A DNA stretch of 59,451 bases from Mycobacterium sp. Marseille-P9652 (GTDB lineage: Bacteria > Actinomycetota > Actinomycetes > Mycobacteriales > Mycobacteriaceae), in NCBI RefSeq assembly GCF_902652685.1, contig NZ_CACRUY010000011.1, positions 70,562-130,012 on the forward strand, read 5' to 3'. A model generated the notes under the pieces. It had not been told where the DNA came from, did no database searches, and worked only from the letters and a program-made list of their open reading frames with translations. A program made the position numbers and the translations under genes. The first letter of the stretch is position 1. The number at the start of each line of letters is the position of its first letter. Positions 37,148-46,991 of the stretch are shown piece after piece.

Positions 37148-37468
37148 TCAGGCCGAGCGGCGGATGCCGCGCGTGCGGCCCCCAAGACGGCCTATGTCAC
37201 CCTTCAGCAGGAGGTCGCGCTCGGATTCGGACAGGCCGCCCCACACGCCGTAGGGCTCACCGACTTCGAGCGCGTGCGAACGGCACTCCTCGATCACCGG
37301 GCAGCGCCGGCACATCTCCTTCGCGCGCTGCTCGCGCTGCATGCGGGCGCGGCCACGCTCGCCGTCGGGGTGGAAGAACATGGACGAGTCGACGCCGCGG
37401 CACAGGCCCTGCAGTTGCCAGTTCCAGATGTCGGCGTTGGGGCCAGGTAGCTGCTCCGGCTGTGGCAT
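37148..37468 (-). CDS. whiB3: Redox-responsive regulator WhiB3
   Basis: This 106-aa Wbl protein holds a 4Fe-4S cluster through Cys23, Cys53, Cys56 and Cys62, and carries the GVWGG turn that contacts sigma factor. WhiB3 senses O2, NO and redox state and steers lipid synthesis in M. tuberculosis. The sequence is nearly identical to the M. tuberculosis protein but has four extra residues near the C-terminus (GRLGGRTRGIRR). GAGAGGGAAA precedes ATG 37468; the open frame extends further upstream only by chance. It is transcribed toward the Cys-ladder cassette. Confidence 0.96.
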   Translation of the reverse strand: MPQPEQLPGPNADIWNWQLQGLCRGVDSSMFFHPDGERGRARMQREQRAKEMCRRCPVIEECRSHALEVGEPYGVWGGLSESERDLLLKGDIGRLGGRTRGIRRSA

Positions 37469-37843
37469 TCGTGTTTCCCTCTCTGCACGGCACGCCGTAA
37501 TGGAGATCCGAGAAGCGTTCCGAGAAGCGTCCGAAAAGCGATTGTGCACTGATGGCGAGTGGCGTCACCGATGACTACCCGTTCAATCGTTGAACTTAGG
37601 TGCGTTGATGAATTTCCGTCAATAGCCAGTTAGCCCGGCAAAGTATGTGACCGTTGGAGGAGAATTAACGCCTCGTTCATCTAGAAACCATTTGCCGACC
37701 GCAAGGCGTGCTACCAGCCAACTTGGCCGGGCCAAGATCGCCCTGCTCAGGGCGCGAGGGAAGGGCGTGAGCAATTAGTACGGCCATCGTGGTGATTAAC
37801 AGATCGGTAACGCAGAAACCACAAAGTGTTTACTTCTATCACC
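37469..37843. other. 375-bp divergent intergenic region upstream of whiB3
   Basis: This gap separates whiB3 from the divergent Rv3415c-like gene and should carry both promoters. It holds a triple 11-base repeat close to whiB3 (listed separately) and a locally AT-richer centre (about 37580-37700). No further gene was supported. Confidence 0.5.
37507..37540 (-). repeat. Triple 11-base repeat in the whiB3 leader
   Basis: TCCGAGAAGCG occurs at 37507-37517 and 37519-37529, with a one-base variant TCCGAAAAGCG at 37530-37540. The copies are spaced 12 and 11 bases apart, roughly one helical turn, and lie about 40-70 bases upstream of the whiB3 start. They could be adjacent binding sites for a regulator. 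Confidence 0.55.
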
Positions 37844-38659
37844 GTGATTGAAACTCGTCACACTTTTGCCCTCGACCGGGAGCTGGCCGGTGCCGCGTTC
37901 GGCGCCCGGCCCGGCGACTGGCCGTTGCCGACCGCGCGGACGCCGCACCAGCTGTGGCTGCGCGCCGTGGCCTGCGGCGGGCAGGGCCGCTACGGCAACG
38001 CCTTCGACGACCTGGCGGCGCTGCGCCGCACCGGCGATCGGCGCCTGGTCTCGCTGGCTCACAGCACGCACGGGTCGTTTGTGCGGCAACTGGGTTGGCA
38101 CACGGCGGCGCGCGGCTGGGACGGCCGCGCGCTGGCGCTGGCGGGCGACGACCCCGAATCCAGTGCCGACGCGCTGATCGGGCTCGCGGCCGACGCGCTG
38201 GGCGTCGGCCGCTTCGCGGCCTCGGCGGCTCTGCTGGCCCGGGCCGACGAGGCGGTAGCCGCCGGGCCGGTGCCGGACCGGATTCCGGTGCGACGCGCCT
38301 GGGTCGGCGCGGAACTGGCGATGGCGTCCGGCGATGGGCCGGTGGCGGTGCGCCGCGCCGAGGAGGCGGTCGAGCTGGCCCGGACCATGGCCGTCACGTC
38401 GGTGCGGCACCGCGTCAAGAGCGACGTGGTGCTGGCCGCGGCGCTGTGCAGCGCGGGTGGCATCGAGCGGGCCCGGGCGGTCGCGGAGGCGGCGCTTCGC
38501 GACACCGGCCGCTACCACCTGACACCCCTTCGCTGGGCGCTGTCGTGCTTGCTGATCGATATCGGAAGCGTCACGTTTTCGGCACGAAAACTGCAGGAAA
38601 TTCGGGATATTTGCGCAGGCCAGGTGCGCCACGCCGGAGGGACCTGGCGTTCCGCTTGA
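37844..38659 (+). CDS. Helical hypothetical protein, Rv3415c homologue
   Basis: This 271-aa protein is rich in Ala and Arg and consists of successive helix pairs resembling TPR-type repeats (for example AALCSAGGIERARAVAEAALRDTGRY near 205-230). Length and position, between whiB3 and sigD, match Rv3415c. GTG 37844 gives VIETRHTFALDREL as the start; GTG 37826 would add six residues. It has no known function. Its location directly upstream of sigD suggests shared control. Confidence 0.72.
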   Translation: MIETRHTFALDRELAGAAFGARPGDWPLPTARTPHQLWLRAVACGGQGRYGNAFDDLAALRRTGDRRLVSLAHSTHGSFVRQLGWHTAARGWDGRALALAGDDPESSADALIGLAADALGVGRFAASAALLARADEAVAAGPVPDRIPVRRAWVGAELAMASGDGPVAVRRAEEAVELARTMAVTSVRHRVKSDVVLAAALCSAGGIERARAVAEAALRDTGRYHLTPLRWALSCLLIDIGSVTFSARKLQEIRDICAGQVRHAGGTWRSA

Positions 38660-38716
38660 AACGGCTCCGCGGCCGTTATTGTCAGTGAGTTAGTTAGCCC
38701 GCGATGTGTCCCATCC

Positions 38717-38742
38717 GTAACGCTGGAGATACCGCCGTCGAT
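38717..38742 (+). promoter_or_regulatory. Possible SigD-type promoter overlapping the sigD start
   Basis: GTAACGCT (38717-38724) is followed, 16 bases after the GTAACG hexamer, by CGAT (38739-38742). This resembles the GTAACG/CGAT elements I recall for SigD-dependent promoters of M. tuberculosis. The CGAT overlaps the ATG at 38741, so RNA from it would start inside the annotated gene. Confidence 0.4.
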
Positions 38743-39316
38743 GACAATTCAAGGGGAACGTCTCGACGCCGTGGTTGCGGAGGCCGTGGCGGGAGACAGC
38801 AACGCACTACGGGAGGTGCTGGAGACCATCCGTCCGATTGTCGTGCGATATTGCCGGGCGCGTGTCGGCACGGTCGATCGGGGTGGCCTCTCGGCAGACG
38901 ACGTAGCTCAGGAGGTGTGCTTGGCCACCATCACGGCGCTGCCCCGCTATCGCGACCGCGGCCGCCCGTTCTTGGCGTTCCTCTACGGCATCGCCGCCCA
39001 CAAGGTGGCGGACGCCCACCGCGCCGCCGGCCGTGACCTCGCCTACCCGGCCGAATCGGTGCCCGAGCGCTGGTCGTCCGACGCGGGCCCCGAACAGAGG
39101 GCCATCGAGGCCGACTCGACCAGCCGGATGGCCGAGCTCCTCGAGATCCTCCCGGCCAAGCAGCGCGAGATCCTGATCCTGCGCGTCGTCGTCGGCCTGT
39201 CCGCCGAGGAGACCGCCGCGGCGGTGGGCAGCACGACGGGAGCCGTCCGGGTGGCCCAGCACCGCGCCCTGGCGCGGCTCAAGTCCGAGATCGTCGCGGC
39301 GGGTGACTATGCCTGA
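38741..39316 (+). CDS. sigD: ECF sigma factor SigD
   Basis: This 191-aa ECF sigma factor has region 2 at about 25-95 (LREVLETIRPIVVRYCRARVG, DDVAQEVCLATITALPRYR, FLAFLYGIAAHKVADAHR). Region 4 is at about 130-185 (LEILPAKQREILILRVVVGLSAEETAAAVGSTTGAVRVAQHRAL). It is almost identical to M. tuberculosis SigD, which controls a regulon including rpfC and cell-envelope genes. The M. tuberculosis annotation uses an earlier start; here the upstream frame lacks a suitable start codon. If the SigD-type promoter at 38717-38742 is used, a GTG at 38771 would be the first start on that RNA. It overlaps rsdA by eight bases. Confidence 0.95.
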   Translation: MTIQGERLDAVVAEAVAGDSNALREVLETIRPIVVRYCRARVGTVDRGGLSADDVAQEVCLATITALPRYRDRGRPFLAFLYGIAAHKVADAHRAAGRDLAYPAESVPERWSSDAGPEQRAIEADSTSRMAELLEILPAKQREILILRVVVGLSAEETAAAVGSTTGAVRVAQHRALARLKSEIVAAGDYA

Positions 39317-40100
39317 GTTCCAGCCCGCCCTCGACGAATTGGCGCACACCGACCTGCTGCTCGACGCGCTGGCCGAGCGGCGGCCGGTCGGCCCGGACGA
39401 CGACGACCCGGACTTCCGGGCGCTGACCACCCTGCTCGAGGACTGGCGCGACAACCTCAGGTGGCCGCCCGCCAGTGCCCTGGTGTCGCCGGAGGAGGCC
39501 GTTGGCGCGCTGCGCGAGGGGCTCGCGCTCCGCAAGCGCAGCCGGCGCGGCTTGGCCGCGGTCGGGTCGGTCGCGGCGGCCCTGATGGTGGCCAGTGGGT
39601 TCGGGGCCATGGTGGTGGAGGCCCGGCCCGGCGACACCCTCTACGGCCTGCACGCCATGTTCTTCGACCAGCCCAAGGTCAACGAAAACCAGATCACGTT
39701 GTCCGCCAAGGCCGATCTGGCCAAGGTGCAGCAGATGATCGACGAGGGCCAGTGGGACCAGGCCCAGAATCAGCTGGCCGAGGTCAGCACCACGGTGCAG
39801 TCGATGAACGACGGAGCCGACCGGCACAACTTGATGGACCAGGTGAACCTGCTCAACACCCGCGTCGAGTCGCGCAACCCGAACGCGACGCTGCCGCCCA
39901 CGGCCGCCTCCACGCCATCCACGTCGACGGGCACCGCGCCGAACGCGACGACGGCGACGTCCCCGCGCCAGAGCCCGTCGCCGAGTTCAGCCGAGAGCAC
40001 AACGCCGCCGTCTACTTCTTCGGGTACCACCTCGCCGAGCCCGTCGTCGGGCCGGCATCGGCATCACAACCACACGACGAGCCCGTCGCCAACGCCTTAG
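39309..40100 (+). CDS. rsdA: Anti-sigma-D factor RsdA
   Basis: This 263-aa single-pass membrane protein sequesters SigD. The cytosolic domain (1-80) includes ALDELAHTDLLLDALAER, the sigma-binding segment recognisable from M. tuberculosis RsdA. A membrane helix spans about 81-103, followed by a conserved extracytoplasmic part (ARPGDTLYGLHAMFFDQPKV). The C-terminal 70 residues are Ser/Thr/Pro-rich and end in a His patch. ATG 39309 lies inside the sigD end, so sigma and anti-sigma are coupled. A GTG at 39303 is also open. Confidence 0.9.
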   Translation: MPEFQPALDELAHTDLLLDALAERRPVGPDDDDPDFRALTTLLEDWRDNLRWPPASALVSPEEAVGALREGLALRKRSRRGLAAVGSVAAALMVASGFGAMVVEARPGDTLYGLHAMFFDQPKVNENQITLSAKADLAKVQQMIDEGQWDQAQNQLAEVSTTVQSMNDGADRHNLMDQVNLLNTRVESRNPNATLPPTAASTPSTSTGTAPNATTATSPRQSPSPSSAESTTPPSTSSGTTSPSPSSGRHRHHNHTTSPSPTP

Positions 40101-40121
40101 AGGAAAGGCGCGTGCGGGCGC

Positions 40122-40532
40122 TCAGCGACGGTGGAAGCCGTCCGCGTCCGACGTCGCTTCGTTGAGCGAGGCGTCGGCGTATCCCCGGCAGTAGTCCCAC
40201 GTGACGTACGCGTCGGGCTCGGGGTCGTAGGCGGGCTCGTGTGGGCGGACCGTGCCGTCGATCAGCAGTTGCAGCAGGTTTGCCCGCAGCATGTCCCAGT
40301 CGTGGTAGTGGTCCTGCTGGCACTCGTCGCAGCACACCACCAGCCCGCGAATGCCCTTGTGCGCCAACAATGCCTCGTACACGGCGAGGTCCGCCAGGTC
40401 CGCCTCTACCGCCATCCGCTCCTGCTGATCGAGGGGTTGCCCCGGCTCGACGGCTTCCAGCGCCGCCGACGGATCACACGGGTCGTCGGCGAACGGGTCG
40501 GGCGGCAAACCCGGTGGGAGGTGGTCACGCAC
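40122..40532 (-). CDS. Conserved actinobacterial protein, Rv3412 homologue
   Basis: This 136-aa protein is the same length as Rv3412 and belongs, as I recall, to the DUF5319 family. It has a cluster Cys67, Cys68, Cys71, His75 and His77 (VVCCDECQQDHYHDW) that looks like a metal site. An acidic N-terminus and a conserved YVTWDYCRGYADA near the C-terminus are also present. Conservation and the convergent position next to rsdA match M. tuberculosis. Its function is unknown. Confidence 0.82.
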   Translation of the reverse strand: MRDHLPPGLPPDPFADDPCDPSAALEAVEPGQPLDQQERMAVEADLADLAVYEALLAHKGIRGLVVCCDECQQDHYHDWDMLRANLLQLLIDGTVRPHEPAYDPEPDAYVTWDYCRGYADASLNEATSDADGFHRR

Positions 40533-40655
40533 GCCCTACAGCCTACGCAGTGGGGCGGACAAAATGCCAGCAGGCGGACGCCGTGCGTTCGCGGCCCGCT
40601 CGACCCGCGCGGCACACGCCGAGCAAGCGGGTGCCGGGGCCTGCGGAGCCGATAG

Positions 40656-42305
<1,650 letters not shown>

Positions 42306-42313
42306 GGGCCGAG

Positions 42314-43441
42314 ATGGTCGAAATCGGGATGGGCCGCACCGCCCGTCGCACCTATGAGCTGAGCGAAATCAGCATCGTGCCGTCGCGGCGCACCCGCTCG
42401 TCGCAGGACGTGTCGACGGCCTGGCAGCTCGACGCGTACCGCTTCGAGATCCCCGTGCTGGCCCACCCGACCGACGCCCTGGTGTCGCCGGAGTTCGCCA
42501 TCGAGCTGGGGCGCCTCGGCGGCCTGGGCGTGCTCAACGGCGAGGGCCTGATCGGCCGGCACGCCGACGTCGAGGCCAAGATCGCCCAGCTGGTCGAGGC
42601 CGCCAGCAAGGAGCCCGAGCCGTCCGCGGCGATCCGGCTGCTGCAGGAATTCCACGCCGCCCCGCTGAACCCCGACCTGCTGGGGTCCGCGGTCGCGCGG
42701 ATCCGGGAGGCCGGGGTCATCACCGCGGTGCGGGTCAGCCCCCAGAACGCGCAGGCCCTCACCCCGGTGCTGCTGCAGGCCGGCATCGACCTGCTGGTCA
42801 TCCAGGGCACCATCGTGTCGGCCGAGCGGGTGGCCAGCGACGGCGAGCCGCTGAACCTCAAGACGTTCATCTCCGAGCTCGACGTGCCGGTGGTCGCCGG
42901 CGGCGTGCAGGACCACCGCACCGCCCTGCACCTCATGCGCACCGGCGCCGCCGGCGTCATCGTCGGGTACGGCTCCACCCGCGGGGTGACCACCACCGAC
43001 GAGGTGCTGGGCATCAGCGTGCCGATGGCCACCGCGATCGCCGACGCCGCCGCCGCGCGCCGCGAATACCTCGACGAGACCGGCGGGCGGTACGTCCACG
43101 TGCTGGCCGACGGCGACATCCACACCTCCGGCGAGCTGGCGAAGGCCATCGCCTGCGGCGCCGACGCCGTCATGCTGGGCACCCCGCTGGCAGAGGCGGC
43201 CGAGGCGCTGGGCGAGGGCTGGTTCTGGCCGGCCGCCGCGGCGCACCCGTCGTTGCCGCGCGGGGCGCTGCTGCAGATCGCCGTCGGGGAGCGCCCGCCG
43301 CTGGAGCGCGTGCTGGGCGGTCCGTCCGACGACCCGTTCGGCGCCCTCAACCTGGTCGGCGGGCTGCGCCGGGCGATGGCCAAGGCGGGCTACTGCGACC
43401 TCAAGGAATTCCAGAAGGTTCCCCTGACCGTCGGTAGCTGA
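42314..43441 (+). CDS. guaB3: GuaB3, IMP dehydrogenase-family oxidoreductase
   Basis: This 375-aa protein, identical in length to M. tuberculosis GuaB3, is an IMPDH/GMP reductase-fold TIM barrel without CBS domains. It begins MVEIGMGRTARRTYELSEISIVPSRRTR. It lacks the SICTT catalytic loop of GuaB2 at the usual place; the corresponding region reads GAAGVIVGYGSTRGVTTT. GuaB3 is essentially actinobacterial and cyanobacterial, and its exact role is unsettled. It starts eight bases after guaB2 and is surely co-transcribed. Confidence 0.93.
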   Translation: MVEIGMGRTARRTYELSEISIVPSRRTRSSQDVSTAWQLDAYRFEIPVLAHPTDALVSPEFAIELGRLGGLGVLNGEGLIGRHADVEAKIAQLVEAASKEPEPSAAIRLLQEFHAAPLNPDLLGSAVARIREAGVITAVRVSPQNAQALTPVLLQAGIDLLVIQGTIVSAERVASDGEPLNLKTFISELDVPVVAGGVQDHRTALHLMRTGAAGVIVGYGSTRGVTTTDEVLGISVPMATAIADAAAARREYLDETGGRYVHVLADGDIHTSGELAKAIACGADAVMLGTPLAEAAEALGEGWFWPAAAAHPSLPRGALLQIAVGERPPLERVLGGPSDDPFGALNLVGGLRRAMAKAGYCDLKEFQKVPLTVGS

Positions 43442-43496
43442 GAGCTGTCCGGCAGGCCGCTGGCTTGTTAGCTGTGACTACGGCCATACTGGTGCC

Positions 43497-45233
43497 ATGA
43501 AGCCGGATTACGACGTCCTCATCATCGGTTCGGGGTTCGGGGGCAGCGTCAGCGCGTTACGGCTGACCGAGAAGGGCTACCGCGTGGGCGTGCTGGAGGC
43601 CGGCCGCCGCTTCGAGGACAAGGACTTCGCGGAGACGTCGTGGGACCTGCGCAAGTTCCTGTGGGCGCCGCGGCTCGGGTGCTACGGCATCCAGCGGATC
43701 CACCCGCTCAAGAACGTCATGATCCTCGCGGGCGCCGGGGTGGGGGGGGGGTCGCTCAACTACGCCAACACGCTGTACGTGCCGCCGAAGCAGTTCTTCG
43801 CCGACCGGCAGTGGGCGCACATCACCGACTGGCACGACGAGCTCATGCCGCACTACGACCAGGCGCAGCGAATGCTGGGCGTCGTCACCAACCCGACCGT
43901 CACCGACGCCGACAAGGTTCTCAGAGAGGTCGCCGACGACATGGGCTGCGGTGACACCTGGGTGCCGACGCCGGTCGGCGTGTTCTTCGGCCCGGACGGC
44001 ACGAAGACGCCGGGCAAGACGGTGCCCGACCCGTTCTTCGGCGGCGCGGGACCGGACCGCACGGGCTGCCTGGAATGCGGCTGCTGCATGACGGGCTGCC
44101 GGTACGGCGCGAAGAACACGCTGCTGAAGAACTACCTCGGCCTCGCGGAATCCGCTGGCGCCGAGGTGATTCCGATGACCACGGTCAAGGGCTTCGAGCA
44201 GCGCCCCGACGGGGTGTGGGAGGTGCGCACCGTGCGCACCGGCAGCTGGCTGCGCCGCGACCGGCGCACCTTCACCGCCGAGCACCTGATCCTGGCCGCC
44301 GGCACGTGGGGCACGCAGCACCTGCTGTTCAACATGCGCGACAAGGGCAAGTTGCCGCGCCTGTCCGACCGCCTGGGCGTGCTGACCCGCACCAACTCGG
44401 AGTCGATCGTGGGCGCGGGAAAGCTCCAGGTGGAACCGAACCTGGACCTGACCCACGGGGTGGCGATCACCTCGTCGATCCACCCGACGTCCGACACCCA
44501 CGTCGAACCGTGCCGCTACGGCAAGGGCTCCAACGCGATGGGGCTGCTGCAGACGCTGATGACCGACGGTACGGGTCCCGGAGGCACCGACGTGCCGCGC
44601 TGGCGGCAGCTGCTCGAGCAGGCCGTCGACGATCCCCGCCGCATGGTGCGGATGCTCAACGTCCGGCAGTGGAGCGAGCGCACGCTCATCGCGCTGGTGA
44701 TGCAGCACCTGGACAACTCGATCACCACGTTCACCAAGCGCGGCAAGCTCGGCATCCGCTGGTACACCAGCAAACAGGGCCACGGCGACCCCAATCCGTC
44801 TTGGAACCCGGTGGGCAACGAGGTGACCCGCCGGGTCGCCGAGAAGATCGACGGCGTGGCCGGCGGCACCTGGGGCGAGCTGTTCAACATCCCGCTGACC
44901 GCGCACTTCCTGGGCGGCGCGGCGATCAGCGACAGCCCCGAGCGGGGCCTCATCGACCCCTATCACCGCGTCTGGAACTACCCGAACCTGTACGTGGTCG
45001 ACGGGGCCGCGGTCTCGGCCAACCTGGGCGTCAACCCGTCGCTGACCATCACCGCTCAGGCCGAGCGGGCCGCGTCCCTGTGGCCCAACAAGGGCGAGAA
45101 GGACGAGCGGCCGCTGCAGGGCGACGCCTACCGGCGGATGGACCCGATCGCGCCCGCGCACCCGGTGGTGCCCGCCGCCGCGCCCGGCGGGCTGCGGTGG
45201 CTGCCGATCACGCCGGTCACCAGCGCGGGGTAG
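43497..45233 (+). CDS. choD: GMC-family FAD oxidoreductase ChoD (putative cholesterol oxidase)
   Basis: This 578-aa protein is the same length as M. tuberculosis ChoD. The N-terminal FAD-binding motif is IIGSGFGGSVSALRL, with EAGRRFE after it; the GMC-type C-terminal segment is VVDGAAVSANLGVNPSLTITAQAER. A Cys-rich segment, GCLECGCCMTGCRYGAKNT (near 195-213), resembles an iron-sulfur motif. Direct cholesterol oxidase activity of this family is debated. A run of ten G residues (43742-43751) lies in the coding sequence and encodes GGGS. It follows guaB3 by 55 bases and ends the rightward run. Confidence 0.92.
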   Translation: MKPDYDVLIIGSGFGGSVSALRLTEKGYRVGVLEAGRRFEDKDFAETSWDLRKFLWAPRLGCYGIQRIHPLKNVMILAGAGVGGGSLNYANTLYVPPKQFFADRQWAHITDWHDELMPHYDQAQRMLGVVTNPTVTDADKVLREVADDMGCGDTWVPTPVGVFFGPDGTKTPGKTVPDPFFGGAGPDRTGCLECGCCMTGCRYGAKNTLLKNYLGLAESAGAEVIPMTTVKGFEQRPDGVWEVRTVRTGSWLRRDRRTFTAEHLILAAGTWGTQHLLFNMRDKGKLPRLSDRLGVLTRTNSESIVGAGKLQVEPNLDLTHGVAITSSIHPTSDTHVEPCRYGKGSNAMGLLQTLMTDGTGPGGTDVPRWRQLLEQAVDDPRRMVRMLNVRQWSERTLIALVMQHLDNSITTFTKRGKLGIRWYTSKQGHGDPNPSWNPVGNEVTRRVAEKIDGVAGGTWGELFNIPLTAHFLGGAAISDSPERGLIDPYHRVWNYPNLYVVDGAAVSANLGVNPSLTITAQAERAASLWPNKGEKDERPLQGDAYRRMDPIAPAHPVVPAAAPGGLRWLPITPVTSAG

Positions 45234-45310
45234 CCGATCGCCGCTGTCGCCCCGTGATCGCGTCACACCGGCCGCACCCGCACCACGCGGGGGGTATGAG
45301 GTGATGCTGT

Positions 45311-45378
45311 AAAGCGATAGCGGATGCGATATCGTCGCCGTCCGCGAGGGCTCGTGATATCCCCCGTGCTATCGCTTT
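45311..45378. repeat. Long inverted repeat between choD and the alkyl sulfatase gene
   Basis: AAAGCGATAGC (45311-45321) and GCTATCGCTTT (45368-45378) are perfect 11-bp inverted copies. Inside them, two GATATC boxes extend the possible pairing. The structure ends in a run of T and lies between two convergent genes. It may be a terminator, or a relic of the element that replaced or removed the vapBC47 pair found here in M. tuberculosis. Confidence 0.55.
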
Positions 45379-45448
45379 CTAGCACCCGCTACCCAGATCG
45401 GGAGGGTGCTGGAGTGACGAATGTGACTGCTGGCGGCGGTGCTCGGCG

Positions 45449-46360
45449 CTAGCTCGCAACAACCTGGAGCGGCGCACCGCTGACCACCCGGCTGCGCTCC
45501 CCGTGCACGTTCACCGGCACGTCGCCCATGAGCGTGACGCGGTGCATCAGCCGGGGTTGGTCGTCGTAGTCGTCGATGGCGCGGTGCTGGGTCGCCCGGT
45601 TGTCCCAGATGGCGACGTCGCCCTGCTCCCAGTTCCAGCGAATCGTGTTCTCCGGCAACGTGATTCGCCGCTGCAGCAGATCGAACAGCGCCGCCGACTC
45701 GTGGGCGTCCAGGCCCACGAAGCTGCTTACGAAGTTCCCGGCGAGCAGCGTGCGCTCGCCGGTCTCGGGGTGCACCCGCACGACGGGGTGCTCGGTGCGG
45801 AAGTCCGCCTTCTCGAACGCCTGCCGGAACGCGCGCTGCGCGTCGGTCAGGGCCTCGTCGCTCACCCCTGCCGTGACGTAGTCGTGGCGGTTCGTGTGCA
45901 GCGCCCACAAGTTCTCGACGAGGCACTTCAGCGGCTCGGGAAGTCCCGCGTAGGCCGCCGCCGTGTTCGCCCACAGAGTCGAGCCGCCATAGGTGGGCAG
46001 GGTGACCGCGCGCAGGATCGACGCGGCCGGGTAGTTGGCGGCGAAGGTGACGTCGGTGTGCCAGCGGTTGGCCTTGCCCCACTCGGAGTTGATCGGCGTG
46101 ATGATCGGAGATTTGAACCCTGGGCCCGCGAAGGCGCCGGCGGCCGGGTGGCCGATCGGGGTGCCGAGCAGGCCGGCGAACGCCAGCTGCGCGGCGTCGT
46201 CGAGGTGGTGCTGGCCGCGGAAGAAGATCACCTTGTGCGTCAGCAGGGCGCGGCGGATCTCCTCGACGGTGGCCGGGTCGAGGTCGCCGCCGAGGCGCAC
46301 CCCGTCGACGCGGGCGCCGATGCGGCTCCCCAGCTTGCTGACGGAAATCGAGTCGGTCAT
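45449..46360 (-). CDS. Fe(II)/2-oxoglutarate-dependent alkyl sulfatase, Rv3406 homologue
   Basis: This 303-aa TauD-family dioxygenase cleaves alkyl sulfate esters in M. tuberculosis (Rv3406) and oxidatively inactivates some DprE1 inhibitors there. Iron ligands are His101 and Asp103 in RWHTDVTF, with a distal His in [12 protein letters not shown]. The 2-oxoglutarate-binding Arg is in [20 protein letters not shown] precedes ATG 46360. The gene is divergent from its TetR regulator, with two identical palindromes between them. Confidence 0.93.
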   Translation of the reverse strand: MTDSISVSKLGSRIGARVDGVRLGGDLDPATVEEIRRALLTHKVIFFRGQHHLDDAAQLAFAGLLGTPIGHPAAGAFAGPGFKSPIITPINSEWGKANRWHTDVTFAANYPAASILRAVTLPTYGGSTLWANTAAAYAGLPEPLKCLVENLWALHTNRHDYVTAGVSDEALTDAQRAFRQAFEKADFRTEHPVVRVHPETGERTLLAGNFVSSFVGLDAHESAALFDLLQRRITLPENTIRWNWEQGDVAIWDNRATQHRAIDDYDDQPRLMHRVTLMGDVPVNVHGERSRVVSGAPLQVVAS

Positions 46361-46384
46361 GGCGGTGGTCCTTTGACGGAGGGG

Positions 46385-46402
46385 TGTAGTCAACTGACTA
46401 CA
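46385..46402. promoter_or_regulatory. TetR operator 1 (TGTAGTCA-AC-TGACTACA)
   Basis: This is a perfect 8-2-8 palindrome 24 bases upstream of the alkyl sulfatase ATG (46360). The same core occurs again 33 bases to the right. Two copies in a divergent TetR/target intergenic region strongly suggest binding sites of the TetR homologue of Rv3405c. Confidence 0.82.
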
Positions 46403-46417
46403 TGATGCCATGCGTTA

Positions 46418-46437
46418 GTGTAGTCACATGACTACAC
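46418..46437. promoter_or_regulatory. TetR operator 2, overlapping the tetR start codon
   Basis: GTGTAGTCA (46418-46426) and TGACTACAC (46429-46437) flank CA, giving a perfect 9-2-9 palindrome. The ATG of the regulator (46428-46430) sits in its centre, so bound repressor would cover its own translation start and the transcription start region. The core is identical to operator 1. Confidence 0.82.
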
Positions 46438-46988
46438 GTTCGGCAACCCGGAAGCCGCCGACCGGCCGCGAAGAGGTCGAGGCCGCGATCCTCCAGGCGG
46501 CCACCGAGCTGTTCGCCGAGCGTGGCCCGGCCGCCACCTCGATCCGCGACATCGCGGCCCGGTCGCATGTCAACCACGGGCTGGTGTTCCGCCACTTCGG
46601 CACCAAGGAGCAACTTGTCGGCGCGGTGCTCGATCACCTCGGCGCCACCACGACCGCGCTGCTGGAGGGCGAGCCGTCCGCGGCGGACGCCGAACGGACG
46701 CTCGACCGGCACATGCGGGTGATGGCCCGCACATTGCTCGACGGCTACCCTGCCGGGAAGCTGCAGACGCGGTTCCCGGGAGCCGCGAAACTGCTGGACC
46801 ACATCCAGCCCGGTCACCCCGACGAGCGCAGCGCGCGGCTGGCCGTCGCGAACGCCTTTGCGCTGCAGTTCGGTTGGCGATTATTTGCGCCATTCCTGCG
46901 CTCGGCCGCCGGGCTCACCGACCTCACCGACGACGAACTGCGCGAGGCGGTGGGCGCCGAGGTGGCCCGGATCGTCCAGCCGCGCTGA
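46428..46988 (+). CDS. TetR-family repressor, Rv3405c homologue
   Basis: This 186-aa repressor has the N-terminal TetR helix-turn-helix (about 14-60: AAILQAATELFAERGPAATSIRDIAARS, then HVNHGLVFRHFGTKEQL). A ligand-binding C-domain of about 120 residues follows. It is divergent from the alkyl sulfatase gene, as Rv3405c is from Rv3406, and two perfect palindromes cover the shared region. The transcript is probably leaderless or nearly so, because operator 2 spans the ATG. The gene ends three bases from the convergent GH65 gene. Confidence 0.92.
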   Translation: MTTRSATRKPPTGREEVEAAILQAATELFAERGPAATSIRDIAARSHVNHGLVFRHFGTKEQLVGAVLDHLGATTTALLEGEPSAADAERTLDRHMRVMARTLLDGYPAGKLQTRFPGAAKLLDHIQPGHPDERSARLAVANAFALQFGWRLFAPFLRSAAGLTDLTDDELREAVGAEVARIVQPR

Positions 46989-46991
46989 GCC

